A stretch of DNA of 64,000 bases from Aeoliella straminimaris. Its GTDB lineage: Bacteria; Planctomycetota; Planctomycetia; Pirellulales; Lacipirellulaceae. Each line of letters opens with the position of its first letter. The stretch's first letter is position 1. The stretch is from assembly GCF_024054565.1 (NCBI RefSeq), contig NZ_JAMXLR010000092.1, positions 620,001-684,000 on the forward strand. Reading direction: 5' to 3'. A program made the translations under genes and the position numbers. Below are positions 35,778-44,914 of this stretch, in pieces. The notes under the pieces are model-generated. The model was not told the origin of the DNA, did not search any database, and saw only the letters and a list, made by a program, of their open reading frames with translations.

Positions 35778-36935
35778 CTAATGCTGCGGCTGAGAACTTG
35801 TGATGGACTTGGAGTTGATGGCCAGTCGCGTGAAGGTCAGCCGCTGGTGATAGTTCTTGTCGCCCTGTTCGTACAAAAGACCTACGACTCCACTAGGCAG
35901 TTGAGCAAGCTCCGAGTAGCCCGCATGCGTGTTGTTGATCGACGTGAGGCGCTTCCATTTGACGCCGTCGGGGCTGTACCACAGTGCCAGGTTCTTTCGT
36001 CCCGGTCCTTCGGGGGCGGCGAGCACCAGACCGTTCAGGTCGCAGTCGCCTTTGGCCTCGATGGCAGCGAGTCCCGCCTTGATGGGTGTCATGTCGCTGT
36101 CGATATCGGGCACCAGTTGCGAGTCGGTCCACGTGGCCCCATCGTCGCGGCTGATGCTCATCGCGCGATGGGGCTCGCCTCCGTTGGTCCGCTGCGTCAT
36201 ATACAAGTCGCCTTTGGGAAGCGGTGCGACGGTGCTTTCGTTGATGCCGGCGATGGCCGGGGGCACGTGGGGGGCGCCGCCCACCTGCCAGGTGGTGCCT
36301 CGATCGTCGCTAAACACCACTCCTGCTCCGTACTCGTTTGCCACGCCAATGGTCCCGTTCACCCACACCGGCGCGAGCAGTCGCCCGCTGGCCGTCTGCA
36401 GTCCGGCGGTGGGGCCGGCGCCCATGCGTGTGATCTTGAATGGCACGTCGAGCGACTTGGCTACCGATGTGATATCGATGGGCTCGGCCAACAGGCCGGT
36501 CTCGCGGTCGAAATGCGTCGCGAACATCTCGCGGTTGTTCCGGCAGAACAGCAGATGCAGCGTGCCGGTGCGGCGATCGAGTATCGGCGTGGGCTGCCCC
36601 ATCGTGTTCGCGCCATCGTCCAGCAGCACTTCCTTGGGCGACCAACTGACGCCGCCGTTGGTGCTGCGCCGCACGACAATGTCGATATCGCCCCGGTCGC
36701 TGTGCGATTTCTTGCGGCCTTCGGCGAAGGCGTGCAGCACCCCGTCGGGTGTTCGAACCATCGCCGGAATGCGATAGGTGTGGTACCCCCCTTCCCCGCC
36801 GATGAACAAGTCTTGCGAATCGAGTTCCAGTTCTGCGTCGCGAGGTTGAGCCGCAGCGCACGTTACCACGGCCATGGCGAAGAGCGAGAGTACAAAGACC
36901 TTAAGGCAACGAAGGCTCAAGTGTTGGCGATCCAT
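35778..36935 (-). CDS. Secreted exo-alpha-sialidase
   Basis: A 385-residue exported enzyme with signal peptide LKVFVLSLFAMAVVTCAAAQ after a short basic start. The six-bladed sialidase propeller is indicated by the YRIPAMV motif (the arginine of the family triad) and several Asp-box repeats: STNGGVSW, SDDRGTTW and SRDDGATW. The acidic EGR motif (FAEGRKK) and Tyr near the end (HAGYSELAQL) fit the GH33 active site. It removes terminal sialic acid from glycans. Some planctomycete members act on sulfated or other acidic sugars, so substrate certainty is moderate. Monocistronic. Confidence 0.88.
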   Translation of the reverse strand: MDRQHLSLRCLKVFVLSLFAMAVVTCAAAQPRDAELELDSQDLFIGGEGGYHTYRIPAMVRTPDGVLHAFAEGRKKSHSDRGDIDIVVRRSTNGGVSWSPKEVLLDDGANTMGQPTPILDRRTGTLHLLFCRNNREMFATHFDRETGLLAEPIDITSVAKSLDVPFKITRMGAGPTAGLQTASGRLLAPVWVNGTIGVANEYGAGVVFSDDRGTTWQVGGAPHVPPAIAGINESTVAPLPKGDLYMTQRTNGGEPHRAMSISRDDGATWTDSQLVPDIDSDMTPIKAGLAAIEAKGDCDLNGLVLAAPEGPGRKNLALWYSPDGVKWKRLTSINNTHAGYSELAQLPSGVVGLLYEQGDKNYHQRLTFTRLAINSKSITSSQPQH

Positions 36936-37045
36936 GATGCTGCGAAACGACCCAATGAGGTGTAGGTGGAACGGTGACTACGCACCAATAGAACCTGCCC
37001 CAACGACCGTTTCAACAGAGTGAAGCGAGTGAACAAGCGGCAGAA

Positions 37046-37303
37046 TTATTTCTGCTCCGCCTCATCGGCCGCGTCTAGCAGTTTGGTGGGCTCGTCCGCG
37101 TAGAACTCCACGAATCCGCAATCGCCACAAACCCAAGCCGACACGGTGCTGTTCTCCTGCCCTTTGAAGATCCACGCACTTGGATTGCGATCGACGCCCA
37201 CACGCATGGTCTCTTGCACGCCGTAGTCGTAATAGTCAATCGCTTTGGCATCGTGGATGATGTTGGTCGAGCTGCACTTGGGGCATTGGCCGGATTGTTT
37301 CAT
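37046..37303 (-). CDS. Small zinc-ribbon protein
   Basis: An 85-residue cytosolic protein with two cysteine pairs, CPKC near residue 7 and CGDC near 60, which together make a zinc ribbon. The middle is a beta hairpin-like stretch (VQETMRVGVDRNPSAWIFKG) and the tail is acidic (DEPTKLLDAADEAEQK). The arrangement resembles the COG3478-type nucleic-acid-binding zinc ribbons, but with no known partner. ATG start at 37303. It lies between the sialidase gene and the next unknown gene, all on the minus strand, with gaps too large for obvious coupling. Confidence 0.75.
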   Translation of the reverse strand: MKQSGQCPKCSSTNIIHDAKAIDYYDYGVQETMRVGVDRNPSAWIFKGQENSTVSAWVCGDCGFVEFYADEPTKLLDAADEAEQK

Positions 37304-37465
37304 GGCACTGTGTTGAGTGAAAGTCCAGCGAGCGGGGGCCGTGAGGCCCGTGGTCGTGTGAGTTTGCCGCTGCGTGTGGAAGTGTTTCGCTGGAGGAGGG
37401 TGGATCTTGGGAACTGCAAGTAAACGTAGAAACCGTCTCCAGACGGTGGATGCTCGTACATGTCC

Positions 37466-38104
37466 TCAAAGATCAGCCGCATCCAGTACGCCGAACATGA
37501 AATAGATCAGCGCTGCTTCTTCATGGTCCGTGATCGAATACTCGTCGAACCAATCGTCTAACAGCTTGTAAAGGCTCTCCTCTTTGCCAAGCGCAGCACG
37601 GACGGCCACGAGTTCCTCCCGCTGTTCGGCCGTCATCGACTCGACGAAGTCATATCGCTCGTCATCGAACTGGTACTTGCCGTACTTGATTGCTGGGTCT
37701 TTGAGAAAGGCCAGCTTTTCAGGCAGGTGGTCCCAATTGGGTTTGCGGTTTCGGGAGAGTAGTTGTAGGCGTTGGCTACTGAAGGGCTCTTTTGATTGTT
37801 CGTAGAGATAGTCCATCACCAGGAGCAGTCGGAAGCAGGCTCCGGCAAAGCTCCCGCTGCGGTTGGGGAGTGGGGACTCATAGTACCATTGGGATATTGC
37901 GGCCAAATCCTCCTTGCGGACGATTTCATGATGGGCGAGGGCAAGCACGCCGATATCAGTCCCATTGAAACTGTCCACCAGATCATCGCGTTTGGCCGGG
38001 TTTCCTAGATCTTGGTCCGCGCACAACAGCAGAGCGTCACGAAGGTACTCAAAGTCTTCGGGCAACTCTCCGGTCGGTGGTCTCATGGCATGGGGCTCCG
38101 GCAT
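37466..38104 (-). CDS. Helical protein of unknown function
   Basis: A 212-residue, mostly helical, soluble protein rich in charged residues. Two starts are close: ATG 38104 with AGGA five bases ahead, and ATG 38086 with GGAG nine bases ahead. I take the longer. A segment GSFAGACFRLLLVMDYLYEQS is a hydrophobic helix in the core, too polar to be a membrane span. The C-terminus (ITDHEEAALIYFMFGVLDAADL) is acidic. No family recognised. Expression in an operon cannot be judged. Confidence 0.6.
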   Translation of the reverse strand: MPEPHAMRPPTGELPEDFEYLRDALLLCADQDLGNPAKRDDLVDSFNGTDIGVLALAHHEIVRKEDLAAISQWYYESPLPNRSGSFAGACFRLLLVMDYLYEQSKEPFSSQRLQLLSRNRKPNWDHLPEKLAFLKDPAIKYGKYQFDDERYDFVESMTAEQREELVAVRAALGKEESLYKLLDDWFDEYSITDHEEAALIYFMFGVLDAADL

Positions 38105-38743
38105 CTCGGTCCTAAAAACGCTCAGTCTACCACTCGTGGCAGGTCTATGTCCCAATTATTGCGAATCCGGCTATCCTCGTAGCACGGGATCTATTCCGTT
38201 GGATAACGTCCCGGCAAGTCAATTAACGGAATAAATTCCGTTCTACCAGTTTTTCCCCAATTTTCGTCCGGCGAGGTAGGAATTTTACACCCAGCGAGGG
38301 ACAATGCTTGAGGTGGTGCTCTGCGCTCGTTTGCGGAGCAAACGGCCACTATCGTGACCCCTATTGGAGTTTTGATCATTTTGGCTCATTTAGCGCCCCA
38401 AAACTCGGGGAGTTTTGGTCCCCCTCGAATGGTGAGAGGCCTGTTTTTCTCGGCCAAACCAAACGGGGGGTGGTTCAAAACGCCTTGGGTTTTGGAACCT
38501 AAAATCGTTTTCCGTATTGGCGCGCCAAAACTATCAAAACCCAAGCTGGCTGAATTCAGCTGGGAGTGCGGGCAGAGCGTGCATGGAGCATCGCCCGGGC
38601 AGATTCCGCACTCCGAACTCCGGATTCCGAATTGGAAAAAGCCCCCCACCCTGGCCCTCCCCCAAACGATTTCGCAGTGGAGGTGGTGGGTAAGATGGAG
38701 CCCCCGAGCGCGAAATCGCCCGGGGGAGGGGAAATTCTGGCCA
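38105..38743. repeat. Unusual intergenic region full of inverted repeats
   Basis: About 640 bases downstream of pgi with no supported gene and lower GC than the rest. It holds several hairpins: AACGGAAT-AA-ATTCCGTT at 38225-38242, CCAAAACTC-GGG-GAGTTTTGG at 38398-38418, and GGTTCAAAAC pairing with GTTTTGGAACC at 38472-38499. The half-site CAAAAC/GTTTTG recurs at least six times between 38370 and 38545. ATTCCGTT also occurs singly at 38193. A large plus-strand ORF starting here is the antisense shadow of pgi. Confidence 0.6.
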
Positions 38744-40123
38744 CTAGCTGCGGAGGATGGCGTTCATGTTCTTCTTGTACGCCTCGACGCCGGGTTGGCC
38801 GTAGGGGTTGATGTCCAGCAGGCGGCCTTCGACCACGGTGGCCAGCATCAGCATTTGCAGCAGTTGGCCCAGGTGGTATTCGTCGAGCTTCGGCAGCATC
38901 AGGTCGGCTGTCGCGCGGTTGTCGTCGCGGTAGGCCTTGTTGGTGCCGGCGATGGCGGCCGACAGAACCTCGGGCAGCGTCTTCTTCGCCAGTTCGTTGA
39001 GCTGATCCTGATTGTGATCGCTCTCGCCGATGGCCAGCGGTTCGCGCGAACCTTCTTCGACGATCAGGTTCGTGATGTACTTGTCGCGTTTGCCTTCCTG
39101 GTGCTGCTGGCCGCGGGAGTGCAGGTCGCGAGTGTTGACGATCGTCAGCGGCATCGCGCCCTGCTCCTGCTTGCCGATGCTCTCGGCCAGCAGTTGGTCG
39201 TACCACAGACCGACCGCCTCGAGCCGCTTGCCCCAGGTCGACAGGATGCGGATGTCGGCGCCGTGCTTGGTTTCCATGGCGTGCGCGGCGGCCACGTACT
39301 GCAGCACGATGTTCTTGTCGAACGGCTGGCTCGCGAAGTGTTCGTTCATCTCGGTGGCCCCGTGCAGCAGGGCTTCGATGTCGAGACCCATGATCGCCGC
39401 CGGCAACAGTCCAACGGCCGACAGCACACTGAACCTGCCCCCCACGCCATCGGGCACGGGGAACAGTTCCTTGCAGCCGAGTGCCGTGGCCAGGTCGAAC
39501 AGTTTGCCGCTCGAACCGGTGACCGGCACAACGTACTTGCCCACCGATTCCTCGCCCACCGATTGGGCCAGTTCGCGGAGGAAGATGCGGAAGGCGGCCG
39601 CGGTCTCCAGCGTGCCACCGCTCTTGCTGATCACCACGATACCCCAATCGCCCGACTCGCCAGCCAACAGGTCGAGCAGCCCCTGCGTGGCGTCGTTGTC
39701 GACGTTGTTGCCTTCGAAGTAGATTTCAGGGCGACCGTCACGCAGCGTGGGCGCGACCTGGTTGTAGTACGGATGGCAGCAAGCTTCGAGCAGCGCCCGA
39801 GCGCCCATGTAGGAACCGCCGATGCCGAGCACGACGACCTTGTCGACCAGCTCGGTCATGCGATCGGCCGTGGCTTGCAGTCGAGCGAGCTCGCTGGAAT
39901 CGCCTTCGCTGGCGAGCTCGTCGAGCAGCCGGTTGGGCATCAAATGGAATCCGGCGTCCAAGGGTTGTTTTGCCTCGGGCACTTCGCCGCCTGCGGCCCA
40001 CAGGTCGGCTTCGGCCAGCACCTCTTCGCGAATCGAAGTGAGCGGCTTGGCGAGTTTCTCCAAGTCGGCAGCTTTCAAACCACCGGTGCCAATAAGCGTG
40101 CCATCGAGATTGTATTTAAGCAT
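38744..40123 (-). CDS. pgi: Glucose-6-phosphate isomerase
   Basis: Interconverts glucose-6-phosphate and fructose-6-phosphate in glycolysis and gluconeogenesis, in the cytosol. It has 459 residues, the short bacterial (Bacillus-like) length rather than the about 550 of E. coli. Signatures: VVVLGIGGSYMGARALLEA (sugar-phosphate binding), VISKSGGTLETAAAFRIF (phosphate loop), GGRFSVLSAVGLLPA (the PGI signature with catalytic region) and QQHQEGKRDKYI. It is divergent from apgM, with 180 bases between the two starts, so both glycolytic genes may share a control region. Monocistronic on its strand. Confidence 0.97.
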   Translation of the reverse strand: MLKYNLDGTLIGTGGLKAADLEKLAKPLTSIREEVLAEADLWAAGGEVPEAKQPLDAGFHLMPNRLLDELASEGDSSELARLQATADRMTELVDKVVVLGIGGSYMGARALLEACCHPYYNQVAPTLRDGRPEIYFEGNNVDNDATQGLLDLLAGESGDWGIVVISKSGGTLETAAAFRIFLRELAQSVGEESVGKYVVPVTGSSGKLFDLATALGCKELFPVPDGVGGRFSVLSAVGLLPAAIMGLDIEALLHGATEMNEHFASQPFDKNIVLQYVAAAHAMETKHGADIRILSTWGKRLEAVGLWYDQLLAESIGKQEQGAMPLTIVNTRDLHSRGQQHQEGKRDKYITNLIVEEGSREPLAIGESDHNQDQLNELAKKTLPEVLSAAIAGTNKAYRDDNRATADLMLPKLDEYHLGQLLQMLMLATVVEGRLLDINPYGQPGVEAYKKNMNAILRS

Positions 40124-40303
40124 GGGATGAGTGGGGTTCGGGGAACAAGAAGCCTGGAGAATCTACGACGTCCATCGTCGCGAACTTTTCCCGCTTGGCA
40201 AGTGCCCGCCCGTGGCCCCTGACGGTCTGCAAATCGCGCGGTAAAATCGGGGTCGCAATGTTGCCCTCCCCTCTCCCCTGAATCCTGACCCCCGACGTCT
40301 ACT

Positions 40304-41509
40304 ATGGACCCTCAAGACCTGCTCCGCGGCCTTCACACCAAGAACGACTCGAAGATTGTGCTATTGGTGGGCGATGGCCTGGGGGGCCTGCCGCAGCAGC
40401 CGGGCGGGAAGACGGAACTCGAAACGGCCGCGACGCCGAATCTGGACAAGCTGGCGAAAGAGGGCGTGCTGGGTAGCAGCATTCCGGTATTCCCAGGGAT
40501 CAGCCCCGGTAGTGGCCCCGGTCACTTGGGACTGTTCGGCTACGACCCCATCAAGTACCTCATCGGTCGGGGTGCCCTGGAAGCGACCGGCATCGGGTTT
40601 GAACTGCAGCCAGGCGACGTGGCGATTCGGGCGAACTTCTGCACGCTGGACGCCGATGGCAAGATCAGCGACCGCCGCGCCGGCCGCATCCCCACCGAAG
40701 AGAGTGCCCCGCTGGCGATCAAGCTTCGCGAGGTCTCCATCCCTGGTATCGAGCTGTTCGTCGAGCCGGTCAAGGAGCATCGTTTCGTGATCGTGCTGCG
40801 TGGCGAAGGACTCGAAGACGACGTGGACGACACCGATCCGCAGGCCACGGGCGTACCGCCGCTCACCCCCACGGCCAACACCCCCGGCAGCAAGAAGACC
40901 GCCGAGGTGTGCCGCGAGTTCCTGAAGCAGGCGTTCGAGCTGCTGAAGGACGAGAAGAAGGCCAACGGCTGCACGCTGCGGGGCATCGCCGCCAAGCCGT
41001 CGCTGCCGAGCTACGAGGAAGTGTACGGCCTGAAGGCCGCCGCGATTGCCGTGTACCCGATGTACAAGGGCCTGGCCCGATTGGTGGGCATGGACATCGT
41101 GGGCGATGCCAAGACGCTCGACGAGCAGATGGAGGTGCTGAAGGAGAACTGGGACAAGTACGACTTCTTCTTCATCCACTTCAAGTACACCGACTCGACC
41201 GGCGAAGATGGCAACTTCGAAGCCAAGACCAAGCGGACCGAAGAGCTCGACACCTGCGTGCCGAAGATCATGGAGCTGGGCCCCGCGGTGTTCATCTGCA
41301 CGGGCGACCACTCCACGCCGGCGATGCTGGCCAGTCACAGCTGGCACCCAGTACCCACGCTGCTGTGGGCCGAGAACTGCCGCACCGACCCGTGCGAAGC
41401 GTTCGGCGAAGCCGAATGCTTGAAGGGCGGACTCGGTCAGTTCGAAGCGAAGTTCCTGATGTCGCTGGCCCTGGCCAACGCCGGCCGGTTGGGCAAGTTC
41501 GGCGCTTAA
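40304..41509 (+). CDS. apgM: 2,3-bisphosphoglycerate-independent phosphoglycerate mutase, archaeal type
   Basis: Interconverts 3- and 2-phosphoglycerate in the cytosol, a step of glycolysis. It has 401 residues, the length of the archaeal ApgM family and unlike GpmI (about 510). The metal-binding start VLLVGDGLGGLP, PGSGPGHLGLFGYDP, the central HFKYTDSTGEDGNFEAK and the closing TGDHSTP are the alkaline-phosphatase-superfamily motifs of this family. The start codon is ATG 40304, preceded by a C-rich leader that resembles the one before the jelly-roll gene. Divergent from pgi. Confidence 0.95.
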   Translation: MDPQDLLRGLHTKNDSKIVLLVGDGLGGLPQQPGGKTELETAATPNLDKLAKEGVLGSSIPVFPGISPGSGPGHLGLFGYDPIKYLIGRGALEATGIGFELQPGDVAIRANFCTLDADGKISDRRAGRIPTEESAPLAIKLREVSIPGIELFVEPVKEHRFVIVLRGEGLEDDVDDTDPQATGVPPLTPTANTPGSKKTAEVCREFLKQAFELLKDEKKANGCTLRGIAAKPSLPSYEEVYGLKAAAIAVYPMYKGLARLVGMDIVGDAKTLDEQMEVLKENWDKYDFFFIHFKYTDSTGEDGNFEAKTKRTEELDTCVPKIMELGPAVFICTGDHSTPAMLASHSWHPVPTLLWAENCRTDPCEAFGEAECLKGGLGQFEAKFLMSLALANAGRLGKFGA

Positions 41510-41557
41510 TAGAAAAAAGAGCTGGGGGTGGCCGGGGTCGAGTGTTGGTTGCAGCGT

Positions 41558-42538
41558 TTAGCGATTGTCGCGAAACTTCTCGTGGCACTGCTTGCAGCTC
41601 GCCTTGAGGCTGGCCACTTGTTGGGTGGCCGCCTCGAGATGGCCGGCTTCGATCTCGGTGCGGAGTTGGTTAGCCGCGGCGACAGACGACTGGAGCATCG
41701 ACTCGAGCTGCTTGTGGCCATCATCATCGGCGGCGGCGAAGCGGGCCGACTCGCGGAAGCCTTCCCACAGGATCACGGCCTCCGGCTTCGGCGCCAGGTC
41801 GGGATGCTCGGCCAGCGGTTGCCACTTGTTGGCCGAGAGCAGCTGCAGGTGCTCCATCGCGGCGTCGATCGACGACATCGCCTGCACCATGTTGTTTACT
41901 TTGGCAGTCTCGACCAGCGGGGGGAGCTTTTCATCGGGCCCTGCTTGCTGGTACTCGGCCACGTCGCGCCACAGGCCGTGGTAGTTCGCGCCGGTGCCGG
42001 CGGTCTCCAGAATGTGCGCGGCTGCGGTGTGGTCGATCGCGCCGTTGGACATGCAGGCCACCGCCGCCGCAGCGGGACCGCGATGCTTGCCATGATGGCA
42101 GTGGATGTAGAGCGTTCCCTCGGTATCCTCGACCACCCGGCCCAGGGCCAGCTGCGCTTCGCGCGGCAGACCATCGTAGCCGATCGGGATGTGCACGTAC
42201 CGCAGGCCATGTCGCTTGGCGAGTTCGACCTTGGGCCTCGCGCCATCGACGCTCACCACGGTCTTCACTCCTTGCTTGGCAAGCTCGGCGAAGTCCGCGT
42301 CGGTCTCCGGACCACTGCCGCTGGTGATTCGCTGGGTGTGCTGGAACACGTTGTGCAGCTCGCCCCAGTGTAGCGGTTCGGGGCTCTCCGGCGCCGATTC
42401 GTCTGGGGTGGATTCGGTGGATTGATCGGTCGGAGGCTCATCGGCAACCAGGCATGGCGTGAGAATCAGCAAGCCAACCAGCATCCCGCACGCGAGACAA
42501 TATTGAGTGTTTTGAGTACGGGAGGTCGCCTGCAGCAT
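41558..42538 (-). CDS. Exported phosphatase-like protein with C-terminal cytochrome c motif
   Basis: A 326-residue protein. Residues 13-31 form a hydrophobic leader (signal or anchor). Residues about 60-200 match the dual-specificity/tyrosine phosphatase fold: VKTVVSVDGARP, then IPIGYDG (possible acid Asp122), then the P-loop IHCHHGKHRGPAA with Cys147 and Arg153 (CX5R). From about 205 the chain is helical, resembling cytochrome c' type bundles, and ends with ASCKQCHEKFRDN, where Cys315, Cys318 and His319 form a CXXCH heme-attachment site. AAGGA nine bases before ATG 42538 supports the start. It is followed by the Bat-type cluster in the same direction with a 120-base gap. A domain pairing I do not recall. 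Confidence 0.8.
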   Translation of the reverse strand: MLQATSRTQNTQYCLACGMLVGLLILTPCLVADEPPTDQSTESTPDESAPESPEPLHWGELHNVFQHTQRITSGSGPETDADFAELAKQGVKTVVSVDGARPKVELAKRHGLRYVHIPIGYDGLPREAQLALGRVVEDTEGTLYIHCHHGKHRGPAAAAVACMSNGAIDHTAAAHILETAGTGANYHGLWRDVAEYQQAGPDEKLPPLVETAKVNNMVQAMSSIDAAMEHLQLLSANKWQPLAEHPDLAPKPEAVILWEGFRESARFAAADDDGHKQLESMLQSSVAAANQLRTEIEAGHLEAATQQVASLKASCKQCHEKFRDNR

Positions 42539-42658
42539 CTCGATGGGTCCTTGGCGGGATGGCGTGGGTTCTCCTCGACAGTTTACCCGAGTGAGAACGC
42601 GACCGCCAATTCGGCGATCCACAAGCGGGATGGCTGCACAAAGGCGGAGCGACGGGCG

Positions 42659-43858
42659 TTACGGTACAAATCGGGCGTCGAGCCAGTTGGCGTGGTCTTG
42701 CTGGTCGCCATAGTCGGCGTAGTCAACCACCAGCACGATGGCCGCCGCATCGTCAAGCGGCACCTGCACTGGCTGGGGGGCGTCGCCGCTGCGGACGACT
42801 TCGCTCTCGAAAGCCTGCTCGGCTCCATCGGCGGAGACCCGGTAGATCCGGAACACTACGCTGCCCGACTGGCCGGCTGAATCGTCGAGGGCGATGTCCG
42901 CGGCGAACGTCGTCATACCCGCCGGTACGCGATAGACCGCGCGAGCAGCCGAGTGCATCGCCAGGCCTTTGGCGTACCGCTCACCGGCCACCTGCAGCGG
43001 CGAACCTTGCAGGCTGCGATCGCGGGCGAGCGGCCACTCGCCGGAGAAATAGGGCGTATGGCGAAAGTCGACCGCGTCGAGGTCCGAAAGGTACTGCACG
43101 CCGCCGGCGAGTGATTGCAGGAACACGAGCTTCTTTGGCGATTGGGAGGTCCACTCGCCGAGCGACTCAACGGATAGCTGCTCGGTGGTGAGCGTGCAGC
43201 CTGCGGCTTCGATCAGCGAACCATCGTCCAGGCCCACCAGGTACTTTGCGTCCAGGTTGGCCGGAGTCTCGTCGCCAGCGAACGCCACGGCCGCAATGGT
43301 GGAAGCCAGCACCGGAAGCGTCTGCCCGCTGAACTCGAGGTGGAGCGTCGTGCCGTCGAAGTCGACAACGGTACCCGCGAGCAAATCGCCCTCGACCAGC
43401 CACACACGGTCGTCGCTCGAATCGGTGGCTGCCTGGTCGAGTAACCGGGCGGCGGAACCGGGTTCCTTCGCGGCCGCCAGCAACAGGCACCGCACCTTGT
43501 CCCGGGGGAGATTTACCTTGCCGAACGCCGATGTGGCGATGGTCACGGTGCGGTCGTCGATCGTCATTGGTACCTTGCCGGTCCAGTCGGTCTTGGACAC
43601 CAGCACCGACTGCTCGCCGAAGTACAACGCCGGCCGCGCATCGGGCTTCGTGGGGTGTCCCCAGCGGAACCACTGCCCGGCAGCGAACGACTGCTCTTCG
43701 CCGGCCGCGGTGGCGAATGTCAGCGCGCCGTCTTTCAGTTGGGTCGGCCGCCCTACGGCGCGCTGGCCATCGAGCAGCACCAGTTCTTGAGGTTCTGCAC
43801 AGTTGGCCGGCGCGGCCAACGTGGCCAGCAGCAATCCCAGCAAGGTCAGACGCATCAT
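42659..43858 (-). CDS. Secreted protein with C-terminal NPCBM carbohydrate-binding domain
   Basis: A 399-residue exported protein with signal peptide LTLLGLLLATLAAPANCA. The first about 240 residues hold a repeated beta pattern (LVLLDGQRAVGRPTQLKDG and YLVGLDDGSLIEAAGCTL) with no family name I can give. The C-terminal about 130 residues are an NPCBM/NEW2-type module: RYAKGLAMHSAARAVYRVP, then FAADIALDDSAGQSGSVVF, ending in NWLDARF. NPCBM modules bind glycans. Its ATG overlaps the stop of the toroid gene upstream, showing translational coupling at the end of the Bat-type cluster. Confidence 0.85.
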   Translation of the reverse strand: MMRLTLLGLLLATLAAPANCAEPQELVLLDGQRAVGRPTQLKDGALTFATAAGEEQSFAAGQWFRWGHPTKPDARPALYFGEQSVLVSKTDWTGKVPMTIDDRTVTIATSAFGKVNLPRDKVRCLLLAAAKEPGSAARLLDQAATDSSDDRVWLVEGDLLAGTVVDFDGTTLHLEFSGQTLPVLASTIAAVAFAGDETPANLDAKYLVGLDDGSLIEAAGCTLTTEQLSVESLGEWTSQSPKKLVFLQSLAGGVQYLSDLDAVDFRHTPYFSGEWPLARDRSLQGSPLQVAGERYAKGLAMHSAARAVYRVPAGMTTFAADIALDDSAGQSGSVVFRIYRVSADGAEQAFESEVVRSGDAPQPVQVPLDDAAAIVLVVDYADYGDQQDHANWLDARFVP

Positions 43859-44880
43859 CGTTGGAAAATGGGGAGAGCGTTATTGGGAATCTGCAGGATG
43901 ATGCACGACATGGCCGTGGCGTACTCGGGACCCACCGAATCCTGCCAGGCGCCATCGGCCCGCTGCGAGCGAACCAGCGTGTCGCGAATGGCCGGGTACC
44001 AGCGTTGCCAGCGATTGCCTCCTGCGTGCCACATTGCTTGAATGGCGTAGTAGTGACCATAGAAGTAGTGCGATTCGCGGCCGGCCTGTGCGGCATTGGG
44101 TAGATGTCGATCGAGATACGCAAGGCCTCGCTCGATTTCGGGGCCCTCGTAAATGCCGGCGCTGTAGAGTGCCACCACGCCGGCCGCCGAGCGGGGAAAC
44201 ATGCTGCCGCGGTTGTCGAGCATGTAGCTGAACCCGCCGTCGGGCTCTTGGCATTTCTTGACGTACTCCTCGCACTTGTCGATGGTTTCCTTCGGCACGT
44301 GCAACCCCGCATTGCGGGCCGCTCGCAGGGCCATGATCTGGCAGATGGTTACCGAAAGGTCGGCGTCGGCGGGCACGGGATTGTATCGCCAGCCACCTTC
44401 GCTGTTTTGCGTCCGTACGATCAGCTCGATGGACCGCGACAGGCTGTCGCGCAGGTCTTCGCGGGGCGTCATGCCGTACACTTCGCCCAAGAACAACGTG
44501 GCGAACCCATGTCCGTACATGGGGCCGTGTCCCTGTCCGCCGGGCGGGCAGATGAATCCATCGGGGCGGGTATTGGCAATCAGGTAGTCGACCGCACGGC
44601 TTACTTCGCGACCGTAAGGACCGCGATCGGGCGTGCTGCCGCTGGCCAGAAAGGCCATGCCCCCCAGGCCCACCACGGCCGGGTTGCGTCCCATGCTGTT
44701 GGAACGAAACGAACCGTCTTCGTTCTGCTGCGAAGCCAGAAACTCCAGCCCCTTGTCGATGGCGCCGCCCGCCGGCCGCATCATTTCGGCGGCCGACTGT
44801 TCGGTGTCCTCTGGTTGGGCTCTAGCTCCGTTTGCGAAAAGTACCAGCGCAAGCACCAGCATTCCTCGACAGCTCTTCAT
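43855..44880 (-). CDS. Secreted prenyltransferase-like toroid protein
   Basis: A 341-residue exported protein: signal peptide MKSCRGMLVLALVLFANGARAQ, then alpha/alpha-toroid repeats of the squalene-cyclase/prenyltransferase type (GLEFLASQQNEDGSF, YLIANTRPDGFI, IVRTQNSEGGWRYNP, YVKKCQEPDGGFSYM, TLVRSQRADGAW). No DXDD is evident, so catalysis is doubtful. It resembles the C-terminal part of the giant protein at 3947-7798. The start is fixed by CAGGAGG six bases before ATG 44880. It overlaps the start of the NPCBM gene and is part of the Bat-type cluster. A periplasmic binding role is inferred. Confidence 0.88.
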   Translation of the reverse strand: MKSCRGMLVLALVLFANGARAQPEDTEQSAAEMMRPAGGAIDKGLEFLASQQNEDGSFRSNSMGRNPAVVGLGGMAFLASGSTPDRGPYGREVSRAVDYLIANTRPDGFICPPGGQGHGPMYGHGFATLFLGEVYGMTPREDLRDSLSRSIELIVRTQNSEGGWRYNPVPADADLSVTICQIMALRAARNAGLHVPKETIDKCEEYVKKCQEPDGGFSYMLDNRGSMFPRSAAGVVALYSAGIYEGPEIERGLAYLDRHLPNAAQAGRESHYFYGHYYAIQAMWHAGGNRWQRWYPAIRDTLVRSQRADGAWQDSVGPEYATAMSCIILQIPNNALPIFQR

Positions 44881-44914
44881 CTCGCGCCTCCTGACTATTG
44901 CGAGCGTGCGGTCG

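Noticed and set aside
38354..40222. Large plus-strand open frame (over 600 codons) across the pgi region.
   Set aside because: It lies antisense to pgi, whose identity is certain. Its translation is rich in Gly, Val, His and Arg with no domain, as expected of a GC-rich antisense frame.
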